In this document: positions 17,090-24,612 of the stretch, in pieces
How positions within the stretch are numbered: the stretch's first letter is position 1
Layout of the letters: each line of letters begins with the position of its first letter
Assembly (NCBI GenBank): GCA_015233015.1
Contig: JADFYO010000027.1
Location: 1 to 44,697 of the forward strand
DNA length: 44,697 nt
Source of the DNA: Nitrospirota bacterium
Lineage (GTDB): Bacteria > Nitrospirota > Thermodesulfovibrionia > Thermodesulfovibrionales > Magnetobacteriaceae
Direction: 5' to 3'
The notes under the pieces: model-generated
Seen by the model: the letters and a program-made list of their open reading frames with translations, nothing else
Database searches by the model: none
Told to the model about the DNA's origin: nothing
Translations under genes and position numbers: made by a program

Positions 17090-18472
17090 ATGAAAAATAT
17101 ATCGTTTATCGAAATACGCTCACCGGATTCCAATATATTCAGGCGCTTCCCTATTCCGCGCGTTGGGGCGGTGTTGCTTTCGACGATTTTAAAAGCAAAG
17201 GGCCATAACGTCAGGGTGTTTATCGAGGATATTGCGCGGCCAGACTGGCAGTTCGTTGAGAAATCAGACATCGTCTGTATCTCCACTATTACCTCAACCG
17301 TTCACTACGCCTACGCTATAGCAGACCGGCTGAAAAGGCTCGGCGCTGTCGTCGTAATCGGCGGAGCACATACGACGTTTATGCCCGATGAGGCTATGGG
17401 ACACGCAGACTTCGTCGTTCGCGGCGAGGGGGATATCGCACTTCCCGCACTCGTCGATTATCTTGAAACTGGTGCTCCCGTAATTGAATCAATAGGCAAT
17501 CTGACATACAGAAATACCGCGGGCGTAATAATCCATAACCCGCAAGGCGAGTTTATTAAGGACCTCGACACGCTGCCGCTCCCGGATTTTGGTCTTGTTC
17601 ACAAGTGGAAGAACTCCAATATACTGCCCGTTGCCACGTCGCGCGGTTGCGCTTTTAACTGCCGGTTTTGCCTCGTGTCGCCTATGTTTGGGAGGAAATA
17701 CCGCTTCAGGTCAGTCGAGTCCGTAATGGGTGAGCTGCGAACTCGGGTTAAGGTATCGCAATCCCCTATATTTTTCGTCGATGACAACTTTGCCGCCAAC
17801 AGGAAAAGGGCAAAACTAATCCTTCAGGGCATGGCCGAAATAGGTCTGAAGCCGCGCTGGTCGGCAATGGTGCGCCCCGATATCGCCAAAGACGAAGAGC
17901 TGCTAAAGATTATCGCAGATACAGGAAAACCCACTGTATGTATCGGCTTTGAGTCCATTAATCCAGAGGCACTCAAGGAGTATGAAAAAAAACAGACACT
18001 GGAAGACAATATTACAAGCATAAAGAAGATTAAGGCGCACGGTATTAAAATCCACGGCATGTTCGTCTTTGGAAGCGATACAGATACGGTAGATACGATA
18101 CATAGAACAACGGAGTTTGCAACATCAATGGGGATTGATTCAGTACAGTACATGATACTAACCCCGCTTCCCGGCACAAAGATATATGACGATTTTAAGG
18201 CGCAGGACAGGCTCCTGCATACGGACTGGTCCAAATACGATATTCACCATGTGGTCTATAAACCCGCGCTGATTACCACCAATGATCTACACTTTGAGAC
18301 ACTAAAGGCTATGAGGGGATTTTATTCGGTGGATTATATTTTGCGGCGCATGTCCCGTCTGGATTGGTTTTACAGCGGCTTTGGCATATACAGCCGGAGC
18401 GTTATAGGTAAGGCAATCAAGAACGCGGCCAGTGTTGACTGCCTCTGCAATCTGAAATCAGCGGGGTTGTGA
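17090..18472 (+). CDS. B12-binding domain radical SAM protein, second copy
   Basis: A protein of 460 aa. The N-terminal half is a B12-binding-type Rossmann domain (about 1-150; VGAVLLSTILKAKGHNVRVF, VVIGGAHTTFMPDEAM, VRGEGD). The radical SAM barrel starts at about 180 with SRGCAFNCRFC (CxxxCxxC), followed by FFVDDNFAANRKRAK and VCIGFESINPEAL. The C-terminal tail (about 380-460) carries a short membrane-active-looking stretch, SRLDWFYSGFGIYS. Substrate unknown. The gene stands alone, unlike the paralogue at 5889-7373, which lies in a glycosyltransferase operon. Confidence 0.92.
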   Translation: MKNISFIEIRSPDSNIFRRFPIPRVGAVLLSTILKAKGHNVRVFIEDIARPDWQFVEKSDIVCISTITSTVHYAYAIADRLKRLGAVVVIGGAHTTFMPDEAMGHADFVVRGEGDIALPALVDYLETGAPVIESIGNLTYRNTAGVIIHNPQGEFIKDLDTLPLPDFGLVHKWKNSNILPVATSRGCAFNCRFCLVSPMFGRKYRFRSVESVMGELRTRVKVSQSPIFFVDDNFAANRKRAKLILQGMAEIGLKPRWSAMVRPDIAKDEELLKIIADTGKPTVCIGFESINPEALKEYEKKQTLEDNITSIKKIKAHGIKIHGMFVFGSDTDTVDTIHRTTEFATSMGIDSVQYMILTPLPGTKIYDDFKAQDRLLHTDWSKYDIHHVVYKPALITTNDLHFETLKAMRGFYSVDYILRRMSRLDWFYSGFGIYSRSVIGKAIKNAASVDCLCNLKSAGL

Positions 18473-18530
18473 AAGTCAGTCAAGGGGCTTATAGACTTTG
18501 TTGAAGATAAACGATTAATTTACGAAAACC

Positions 18531-18557
18531 TAGACAGAAGAATCCTTTTTGTCTAAT
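18531..18557. repeat. Palindromic intergenic repeat, copy 2
   Basis: Arms TAGACA (18531-18536) and TGTCTA (18550-18555). The 18 nt 18540-18557 are the exact reverse complement of 9059-9076. The left arm differs from copy 1 by a few bases, so the element is drifting. It lies about 60 nt after the stop of the radical SAM gene. Confidence 0.65.
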
Positions 18558-18675
18558 GTTTTACATATGACGTTTTTTCACGAGATATACAGTTTTACCT
18601 AAGCCTCGTTTGTTATATTTAAAGTGTTTGAGTTTGCTCATTATCCCACGACCACATGAAAACGCGCAAAAGGAC
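18558..18675. other. Intergenic stretch without a recognised gene
   Basis: AT-rich sequence between the palindromic repeat and the presumed sigZ promoter. The full gap from 18473 to 18796 holds only that repeat and promoter. A competing frame from 18756 runs into the sigZ coding region in another phase and looks spurious. Confidence 0.5.
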
Positions 18676-18705
18676 TTGCGAAAAGATTTAAAAGTGGTTT
18701 AAAAT
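18676..18705 (+). promoter_or_regulatory. Putative promoter of sigZ
   Basis: TTGCGA (18676-18681), an 18-nt spacer and TAAAAT (18700-18705), about 90 nt before the sigZ start. It is a plausible housekeeping promoter but not a strong match. Confidence 0.35.
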
Positions 18706-18796
18706 CCTATGACAGTGAGGACTTTTCCCACATCATGTAGAAAGCATGGCCTGAAATGCTTTATGCAGTACTGGTTAACTTTCTCAATGGCTTTTT

Positions 18797-19336
18797 ATGG
18801 AAAATCTCTGGCAAGAACATAAAACGCGGCTACGCAACTACATCGCTAATCGTGTCCGAAATCACGATGATGCTGATGACATCCTCCAAGATGTGTTTCT
18901 CAAGGTACACACTAACCTACATACAGTTAAATCTCCAGGCGGCGTCTCGGCTTGGTTATATCGTATCGCCAAGAATGCGATTATCGACCATTACAGGAAA
19001 CAAAAACCTTGGGAGAAATTGCCCGATGAACTGGCTGCCCCTAAGCAGGAACACGATTATATCGCCGAACTGGCGTTATGCCTTCAGCCGATTATTGCCG
19101 ATCTGCCGGAAATCTATCGAATGGCCCTTTTATTGTCTGAGATTGAAGGTCTGCCACAGAGGGAAGTGGCGCATCGGCTGGAGATATCCCTTTCAGGCGC
19201 AAAATCAAGAGTACAGCGCGGACGCGAAATACTTCGGCGACGTCTCTTAGAATGTTGTGCAATAGAAACCGGAAGATGCGGTATTGTCGGCTACGAGGTT
19301 ATAGACAAGAAGTGTAATTGTGACAACCGTACATAA
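18797..19336 (+). CDS. sigZ: RNA polymerase sigma factor, SigZ-like (sigma-70 family, ECF-type)
   Basis: A protein of 179 aa with sigma region 2 (RNYIANRVRNHDDADDILQDVFLKV, then GGVSAWLYRIAKNAIIDHYRK) and region 4 (LPEIYRMALLLSEIEGLPQREVAHRLEIS, split over about 110-140, then GAKSRVQRGREILRRRL). The C terminus adds a Cys-containing tail (CCAIETGRCG, KKCNCD), which is a normal feature of SigZ and could sense metal or thiol stress. No anti-sigma gene is seen next to it. The ATG has no clear Shine-Dalgarno. An arsM gene follows 79 nt downstream. Confidence 0.88.
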   Translation: MENLWQEHKTRLRNYIANRVRNHDDADDILQDVFLKVHTNLHTVKSPGGVSAWLYRIAKNAIIDHYRKQKPWEKLPDELAAPKQEHDYIAELALCLQPIIADLPEIYRMALLLSEIEGLPQREVAHRLEISLSGAKSRVQRGREILRRRLLECCAIETGRCGIVGYEVIDKKCNCDNRT

Positions 19337-19415
19337 TATTGCGTCTTTTTATCACGATCTCCGTCTTTACGATGAGGCATGTTATGTGCCACAACTACAT
19401 TAACTGGAGGTTGAG

Positions 19416-20435
19416 ATGACAAGGTACGAAAGAAGTGACCAGAGTGCAGAGGGATGCTGTGGAGGGCCTGCGCCGGAAGGAGTATCGGCCTGTTGTGTTA
19501 AAGACGCACAAGCAAAGTCTATCGGAGAGAGCGGTTGCGGATGTGACGGCTCAACTGCCAAGGCAAGCGACGGAGAAACTGCATGTTGCCGCTCTGATAG
19601 CCCCGCTCTTGAAGAGACAAAGGAGAGCAATGCACACGAGCTAAAGCATGATGAAATACGTCAAGCTGTGCGGACGCAATATAGTCGCGTGGCTATAAGC
19701 AACGGCTGCGGCTGTGCCCCCGACGACTCGGGCTGCTGCGGATCGAAATCGGGAGACGCCAAATCTCTGTCCCATGCAATAGGGTATTCTGCTGCTGAAA
19801 CCGAATCCGTGCCTGAAGGGGCTAATATGGGATTAGGCTGTGGCAATCCACAAGCGATTGCCAGCCTGCGAGCCGGCGAGATTGTAGTTGATCTCGGGAG
19901 CGGCGGCGGATTTGACTGTTTTCTTGCGGCGCGGCAGGTCGGAGCGAATGGTCACGTTATCGGCATCGACATGACGCCCGACATGGTCTCAAAAGCGCGA
20001 AGCAATGCGAACAAGGGGGAATATCAAAATGTCGAGTTCCGCCTTGGCGAGATAGAAAACATGCCCATAGCCGACGCCACGGCAAACGTGATTATTTCCA
20101 ACTGTGTAATAAACTTGTCGCCAGATAAACATCGCGTCTTCTCCGAGTCTTATCGGATTTTGAAACCCGGTGGACGGTTGGCTATTGCGGATATTGTCGC
20201 CTTTGCCGAACTGCCAGAGGAAATCCGCAAAGATATGGCACTGTTTACCGGATGCATGGCCGGTGCGTCGCTGGTTAGAGAAATTGAGGAAATGCTTCGT
20301 TCAATTGGTTTTCAGCAGATCCGAGTGTCTCCCAATGATGAGAGTAAGTCGTTTATTAGCGGCTGGGCTCTAGGCGTAGCTATCACGGATTATGTCGTAT
20401 CAGCAACTATCGAAGCAGTTAAACCGGCAAGCTAA
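19416..20435 (+). CDS. arsM: Arsenite S-adenosylmethionine methyltransferase with Cys-rich N-terminal extension
   Basis: A protein of 339 aa that methylates arsenite using SAM, giving methylated and volatile arsenicals. The SAM site reads IVVDLGSGGGFDCFLAARQVG (motif I, about 158-178), with IGIDMTPDMVSKAR. The As(III)-binding cysteines fall in NGCGCAPD...GCCG, in ISNCVINLS and in FTGCMAG. Ahead of the enzyme are about 70 residues with four Cys clusters (GCCGG, ACCV, GCGCDG, ACCRS), a metallothionein-like arrangement longer than the usual start. A TGGAGG ribosome site supports the start at 19416. Codirectional with sigZ. Confidence 0.92.
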   Translation: MTRYERSDQSAEGCCGGPAPEGVSACCVKDAQAKSIGESGCGCDGSTAKASDGETACCRSDSPALEETKESNAHELKHDEIRQAVRTQYSRVAISNGCGCAPDDSGCCGSKSGDAKSLSHAIGYSAAETESVPEGANMGLGCGNPQAIASLRAGEIVVDLGSGGGFDCFLAARQVGANGHVIGIDMTPDMVSKARSNANKGEYQNVEFRLGEIENMPIADATANVIISNCVINLSPDKHRVFSESYRILKPGGRLAIADIVAFAELPEEIRKDMALFTGCMAGASLVREIEEMLRSIGFQQIRVSPNDESKSFISGWALGVAITDYVVSATIEAVKPAS

Positions 20436-20455
20436 CATTACGGTCAAGAGGGACT

Positions 20456-20494
20456 GGTATTAACACTGCGGGCTTTGCCCGCTTTGTTAATACC
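20456..20494 (+). terminator. Strong hairpin after arsM
   Basis: A long inverted repeat: GGTATTAACA (20456-20465) pairs with TGTTAATACC (20485-20494), and GCGGGC pairs with GCCCGC inside, with a TTT loop. There is no U-run after it, so it may be a factor-dependent or bidirectional terminator, or a palindromic element. Confidence 0.55.
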
Positions 20495-20506
20495 CTGCTT
20501 CTGCAA

Positions 20507-20606
20507 CTATAGACAAAATGAACCATTTTGTATAGGATTTCCTTGATGAATGTCTGTAAACCCGCATGTTTCCTCTAGGCCGGTAAGGCCAAAACTATAC
20601 AAAATG
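20507..20606. repeat. Nested inverted repeats between arsM and brnT
   Basis: CATTTTGTATAG (20524-20535) is perfectly complementary to CTATACAAAATG (20595-20606), 12-bp arms 59 nt apart. A third related arm, ATAGACAAAATG, lies at 20509-20520 and can pair with the first. A GGCC...GGCC mini-hairpin sits inside. The arms resemble the TTAGACAAA palindromes at 9060 and 18531. It could be a small non-autonomous element or a folded RNA. Confidence 0.45.
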
Positions 20607-20638
20607 ATGAAGGCGCGGCACTTCCCCCTACTTTTGTC

Positions 20639-20667
20639 TTGACATAAACCACGAATGTGGTTACAAT
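20639..20667 (+). promoter_or_regulatory. Leaderless promoter and likely operator of brnTA
   Basis: A consensus TTGACA (20639-20644), a 17-nt spacer and TACAAT (20662-20667). The brnT ATG follows at 20673, where the transcript should start, and there is no Shine-Dalgarno. The spacer contains the inverted repeat AACCAC-GAAT-GTGGTT (20647-20662), a fitting site for the ribbon-helix-helix antitoxin BrnA, which would then block RNA polymerase. Confidence 0.7.
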
Positions 20668-20672
20668 AAAGC

Positions 20673-20942
20673 ATGATATTTGAATTGTCTGAACAAAAAC
20701 GGCTTACCGTTCTGAAAACGCGTAATCTCGATTTTCTGAAAGCACGGTATCTATTTGACGGCAGACCTTTGCAGACTGTTCCATCGCCAAGAGGGGAAGA
20801 GGCGTGGTGGGTTAGCGTAGGAGAAATAGACGGTCAATTTGTTGCCGTTGTATGGACGCGGCGTGATGACGCCATTCGTATTATCACCATGAGGAGGGCA
20901 AGAGATGAAGAAGAAAGAAAATATCGTGCGCTATACGGCTGA
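20673..20942 (+). CDS. brnT: BrnT family toxin
   Basis: A protein of 89 aa related to BrnT ribonucleases of the RelE-like fold. The family C-terminal motif is clear: VAVVWTRRDDAIRIITMRRARDEEER (given here in part), ending KYRALYG. The N terminus (MIFELSEQKRLTVLKTRNLDF) differs from the common FEWDxxK start, so I set the start by the leaderless promoter. It overlaps brnA by 38 nt, with the toxin first, as usual. Confidence 0.82.
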   Translation: MIFELSEQKRLTVLKTRNLDFLKARYLFDGRPLQTVPSPRGEEAWWVSVGEIDGQFVAVVWTRRDDAIRIITMRRARDEEERKYRALYG

Positions 20943-21246
20943 AGAGCTTGCCGCTATGTGCGAGCGCGGCGAGGACCGCACCGATTGGGCGAAGGTTGAT
21001 GCTATGACGGAGGAGGAGTTAGAGGCCAGCATCGCCGCCGACCCCGACGATGTGCATGAACCATTGGACTGGAGTCAAGCATTTGTCGGGTTGCCCCCGG
21101 GCAAGAAGCATATCAATATCCGCGTGGATGCCGATGTGCTTGACTGGTTCCGCAGCAAGGGCAAAGGATACCAAACTTACATGAACAGCGTGCTGCGTGC
21201 TTTTGTGGCGAAGCAAGGCTCAGGACAAGCCGGCAACAGGCTGTGA
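20905..21246 (+). CDS. brnA: BrnA family antitoxin
   Basis: A protein of 113 aa with the typical BrnA C-terminal ribbon-helix-helix: KKHINIRVDADVLDWFRSKGKGYQ, then TYMNSVLRAFV. The N-terminal part (residues 5-55) is acidic, TDWAKVDAMTEEELEASI being characteristic, and wraps the toxin. It should neutralise BrnT and, with it, repress the promoter at 20639-20667. The start within brnT has GAGGAGGGCAAGAG upstream, a good ribosome site. Confidence 0.87.
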   Translation: MKKKENIVRYTAEELAAMCERGEDRTDWAKVDAMTEEELEASIAADPDDVHEPLDWSQAFVGLPPGKKHINIRVDADVLDWFRSKGKGYQTYMNSVLRAFVAKQGSGQAGNRL

Positions 21247-21372
21247 GCGACAATAGAGACAATTAAGGATACATCCTGATTATTATCGGGACAAGGCCGC
21301 AATGGCGGCAGATTTATTTATTGGTATTTTTGTTTAACACTGTCTCTGGACAAGATGATTGATGTATAGCGC

Positions 21373-21401
21373 TTGCAAAGTTACTCACCAATTGATATAC
21401 T
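21373..21401 (+). promoter_or_regulatory. Putative promoter for hicB-hicA'
   Basis: TTGCAA (21373-21378), a 17-nt spacer and TATACT (21396-21401), 77 nt upstream of hicB. Unlike the hicAB and brnTA promoters here, it leaves a normal leader. Confidence 0.5.
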
Positions 21402-21478
21402 CTAATCATGTGCGGTCAACTTAAAGACATAGCGACGTTCTGCAAACGGCATAAATTAATTAAAAGGATATTTTTGTT

Positions 21479-21694
21479 ATGATATTCAATATAATCCTTG
21501 AGCCTGAAGATGAAGGCGGTTTCAGCGTGACAGTCCCTGCCTTGGACGGTTGTTTTACAGAAGGTGATACTGAAGAGCAGGCCGTTGAAAATGCCAAAGA
21601 AGCCATACATGCTTATATAGAAGGACTTGAAAAACTGAATCAGATAAAATCAGGAACTGATGTCATTTTGAAAGAAGTGGAAACGGCACTTTGA
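21479..21694 (+). CDS. hicB: HicB family antitoxin, second locus
   Basis: A protein of 71 aa with the HicB fold: FNIILEPEDEGGFSVTVPALDGCFTEGDT (split around residues 3-30), then EEQAVENAKEAIHAYIEGL. The antitoxin precedes the toxin remnant, the reverse of the order at 16610-17031. Its partner hicA has been cut off after about 24 codons (see the entry at 21691), so this is probably an orphan antitoxin, which could still buffer other HicA toxins. Confidence 0.83.
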   Translation: MIFNIILEPEDEGGFSVTVPALDGCFTEGDTEEQAVENAKEAIHAYIEGLEKLNQIKSGTDVILKEVETAL

Positions 21695-21870
21695 GCAAAA
21701 CTTTCTCTGGAAAAGATATTGTCAAAGCATTGAGGCGCAAAGGCTTTGTTGTTGACCGCCAACCCATACGCCATAGGGCCGCCTTAAGTGCTCATACAGG
21801 TGGTCAATTTGCTCCGGTGCTATCGCTTTGTTGCCAAAGCCAAAAGAATTCTTTTCTCTACCTCTCTTAA
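21691..21870 (+). pseudogene. hicA: Truncated hicA toxin remnant
   Basis: A TTG start overlapping the hicB stop (TTGA) gives LSKTFSGKDIVKALRRKGF, then VVDRQ, the expected N-terminal half of HicA. After about 24 residues the frame leaves the family and runs into the 3' end of the mazF-like gene on the other strand, stopping at 21868. The catalytic His segment is absent. A deletion or insertion joined this locus to the MazF-like pair. Confidence 0.72.
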
Positions 21871-22155
21871 ATCCAAAGAGCTTAAACTGCCAATGCGGTG
21901 GCGCACTACACTTGGTTGCAGAGTAGCTAATTTAATCCTCACCCACGAAGGCAATAAGAGATTAGCTCCCTGCCAGTCCTTAATCTCATAGTCATAAACA
22001 GTGGTTTGAGGTACAGAAGTAATCATTGCGATAATAACGTTCCCTGTTTCTATTTCATAATTGCCTTCGCTAACAACTAAAGCCGGCCTGGTTTTAGCAG
22101 CCGTTAAATCAGTGAAAGGGAAAGGAACTAAGACTATATCCCCTTTATTATACAT
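21820..22155 (-). CDS. MazF/PemK family toxin (mRNA endoribonuclease)
   Basis: A protein of 111 aa that begins MYNKGDIVLVPFPFTDL, the standard MazF/PemK start, with KTRPALVVS, NVIIAMITS and the C-terminal PSVVRHRIGSLSSLDL. It should cleave mRNA at short sequence motifs. A longer frame from 22215 would run into the antitoxin gene and lacks homology, so I use 22155. It overlaps the upstream antitoxin gene by 8 nt and is read from the same transcript. Confidence 0.88.
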   Translation of the reverse strand: MYNKGDIVLVPFPFTDLTAAKTRPALVVSEGNYEIETGNVIIAMITSVPQTTVYDYEIKDWQGANLLLPSWVRIKLATLQPSVVRHRIGSLSSLDLREVEKRILLALATKR

Positions 22156-22354
22156 GATATTTTTCGTGCCAGTGGTCATAAACAGAGTCTGTATCGTTAT
22201 CCCAATCACGAGCAAAGCTGGGTAAAGACAAGCCTGTCCACTCTTTAGGTAAATCTAACGACGGGGGAACCGCTCCTCGTTTTAATACATCTACCAGTTC
22301 TTTTATCTTCCTGGCCGTTTCTTCTGGCAACCCTTTGACATCAATGACCTCCAT
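22148..22354 (-). CDS. Putative antitoxin of the MazF-like toxin
   Basis: A protein of 68 aa: MEVIDVKGLPEETARKIKEL, then VDVLKRGAVPPS and an acidic, aromatic C terminus (FARDWDNDTDSVYDHWHEKYHV, split) suited to wrap a toxin. The start at 22354 is chosen over 22381 because AAGGAGG sits 9 nt upstream. It lies 37 nt downstream of the penicillin-binding protein gene on the same strand, with no obvious promoter between. The family is not clearly recognised. Confidence 0.72.
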   Translation of the reverse strand: MEVIDVKGLPEETARKIKELVDVLKRGAVPPSLDLPKEWTGLSLPSFARDWDNDTDSVYDHWHEKYHV

Positions 22355-22391
22355 TTTTTTATATCCTCCTTGGTTTAGCATAACATGAACA

Positions 22392-24605
22392 TTACTCTTC
22401 TTTCATAAAATTAATCCAGATAGGGAGTGCGGCGTGAGACCCTGACATTCCTTCGCCTATCGGGCGGTTTTCATCCCTGCCAACCCACACGCCTACCGTC
22501 AAATTATCGTCGAAGCCAATAAACCACGCGTCTTTGTAACTGTCGGTTGTGCCGGTCTTGCCAAATACCGGCCTGTTCAGAGACTTTGCCGCTATCGATG
22601 TCCCCTCGGTGACTACCGCGCTGAGTACGTCGCGCATCTTTGAGACGTTGGCAGGGTCTATGGCCTGAACTCCTTTAGGTGCGTTGTCTTCGACATGGAT
22701 ATTGTATCTGTCGGTTATTTTTTCGTAACCCATCGGCTCGAACCTCTTCCCATTTGCGAAGGTCGTATATGCGTAGGTCAGCTCAATGAGCGTCATTTCG
22801 GAGACCCCTATGGCAGAAGGCAGATGGGGATATATATTGCTCGTTACGCCAATTGACCGGGCAGTCGCTATCACCTTATCCATCCCGATAGAGTTTGCCA
22901 GAGCTACTGTAGCCGCGTTCAGAGAGCGTGAAAGCGCCGTCCTTAGCGTTACCCTTCCGTAGAATTTGTTTGTATAGTTGTGCGGGGTCCACTTCTCACT
23001 CCCATCTTTCGATAAGTAAGACACTGCCATGTCATCGATTGTATCATCCGGCGAATAGCCATTTTTAAATGCCGTTAAGTAAACGATTGGTTTAAAGACA
23101 GACCCTGTCTGCCTCATTGCCTGAGTTGCCCTGTTAAACTGCGATTTGTGATAGTTTGTTCCTCCGGCCATTGCCCTGATAGCCCCTGTGTTTAAATCTA
23201 CGGCAATGAGGGCGGCCTCAACCCCGGGCATCCCCGCCCTGGCCAGCGCCGCGGCCCCGTTTGTCACGGCTCGTTCCGCCTTTCTCTGTAAGTTCAGGTC
23301 AAGCGTAGTGTATATCTTAAAGCCGGCAGTGTAGAGCCTGTCGCCGAATTTTTGTTCCATAATGTTGCGAATGTACTCGACAAAATATGGGGCGGCGTAT
23401 TTTCTCCTGTAGATATATTCAGGTACCGGTTTTCTGATAGACGCAGCATAGACCTCAGTGTCGATAAATCCCCTGTCAAGCATTGATTTCAGGGCGAGAT
23501 TTCTCCTTGTGAAAGCCTTCTTAGGGTCTTTAAAAGGCGAATAAACAGATGGAGCCTTTGGGAGTGCCGCAAGCATGGCGGCTTCGGCTACGCTGAGGTC
23601 TTCGGTCTTTTTCCCGAAGTATGTCTGTGCCGCCGCTTCTATCCCGTAGGAGCGGGCACCAAAGTATGCCTGATTCAGGTAAAACGCCAGAATTTCATCT
23701 TTTTTGTACCGGCTTTCTATTTGCATCGATATGGCGGCCTCTTTTATCTTTCTCGAAATGCTTTTCTCAGGGGTGAGAAACAGCATCTTGGCAAGCTGCT
23801 GTGTTATAGTGCTGCCGCCCTGAACGGCGTTGCCTGCCCTGATATTGTTTATAAAAGCAGCACTTGTCCTAAAGAAATCTATCCCGTGGTGCTCGTAAAA
23901 ATGCGCGTCCTCAACGGCAATGAAGGCGTCTTTGACGTGTTTCGGGATCTTATAAAACGACACAAACTTTCGCCTTTCCAAATAAAACTCCGCTAACTCG
24001 ACCCCGTCTGAAGTATATAGAAAGGACGATTCAAATGGGACATAACTCTCCAGCATCTGTACTTTTGGCAGGTCGGACATATTATAAAAAATGAATCCCC
24101 CGGCTATCCCCGCCGCAATGGCCGACGCCACTGCTGCCGCCATAATAATTTTCTTCATGAACATGATATAAGGATTATCGCGGGTTCCCGCGAATAAACC
24201 GGCTAAAAAAACGAAGTACGTCTTAATCCTCAGGAATGCCTTATTTTTTATAAAATGTATTTCCCTGATTTTAAGAGTAACATCATCAGGGTTGATGGGG
24301 TCGGAGAAGCAACAGTCCTTTTTGATACCCGCGGATGTGAAGGACGGGATCTCCGCGGGGTCGGCAAATAAGATAATCTCAGCATCATGAAATCTGCTGT
24401 GCAGGGAAGTTATTATCTTAAATTCCCTGGATTGATAATGCTTTGTGTCAAAGACAATTATGGACGGTCTGCGCCTTCTTACCGCATATTCGAGTTCATG
24501 GCTGTTGTCAAAGAGCTTCGCCTTGAACCCGCCGTTTTCAATTATCTTTAGTAATAAGCTGCCCCTTGTCTTATCGACTGAAAAGACCAGTATGGGTACG
24601 GCCAT
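22392..24605 (-). CDS. Class A penicillin-binding protein with N-terminal receiver-like domain
   Basis: A bifunctional peptidoglycan synthase of 737 aa. Residues 1-120 form a CheY-like domain (ILVFSVDK with acidic Asp11; IIVFDTK with a possible phospho-acceptor Asp53; SDPINP, where Asp102 replaces the conserved Lys). A membrane helix follows (152-174), then GT51 transglycosylase (about 195-365; catalytic Glu232 in AVEDAHFYEHHG; GGSTITQQLAK) and transpeptidase (about 445-720; SVFK with Ser502, SLN 561-563, KTG 683-685). The receiver would lie in the cytoplasm and the enzyme outside. The start is 7 nt after the actin-like gene stop. An internal Met148-150 (MFMKK) could give a receiver-less form. 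Confidence 0.93.
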   Translation of the reverse strand: MAVPILVFSVDKTRGSLLLKIIENGGFKAKLFDNSHELEYAVRRRRPSIIVFDTKHYQSREFKIITSLHSRFHDAEIILFADPAEIPSFTSAGIKKDCCFSDPINPDDVTLKIREIHFIKNKAFLRIKTYFVFLAGLFAGTRDNPYIMFMKKIIMAAAVASAIAAGIAGGFIFYNMSDLPKVQMLESYVPFESSFLYTSDGVELAEFYLERRKFVSFYKIPKHVKDAFIAVEDAHFYEHHGIDFFRTSAAFINNIRAGNAVQGGSTITQQLAKMLFLTPEKSISRKIKEAAISMQIESRYKKDEILAFYLNQAYFGARSYGIEAAAQTYFGKKTEDLSVAEAAMLAALPKAPSVYSPFKDPKKAFTRRNLALKSMLDRGFIDTEVYAASIRKPVPEYIYRRKYAAPYFVEYIRNIMEQKFGDRLYTAGFKIYTTLDLNLQRKAERAVTNGAAALARAGMPGVEAALIAVDLNTGAIRAMAGGTNYHKSQFNRATQAMRQTGSVFKPIVYLTAFKNGYSPDDTIDDMAVSYLSKDGSEKWTPHNYTNKFYGRVTLRTALSRSLNAATVALANSIGMDKVIATARSIGVTSNIYPHLPSAIGVSEMTLIELTYAYTTFANGKRFEPMGYEKITDRYNIHVEDNAPKGVQAIDPANVSKMRDVLSAVVTEGTSIAAKSLNRPVFGKTGTTDSYKDAWFIGFDDNLTVGVWVGRDENRPIGEGMSGSHAALPIWINFMKEE

Positions 24606-24612
24606 TCAGGCG

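Noticed and set aside
18756-19250. Frame of 164 aa overlapping sigZ in another phase
   Set aside because: The sigZ frame carries both sigma regions; this one has no recognisable domain.
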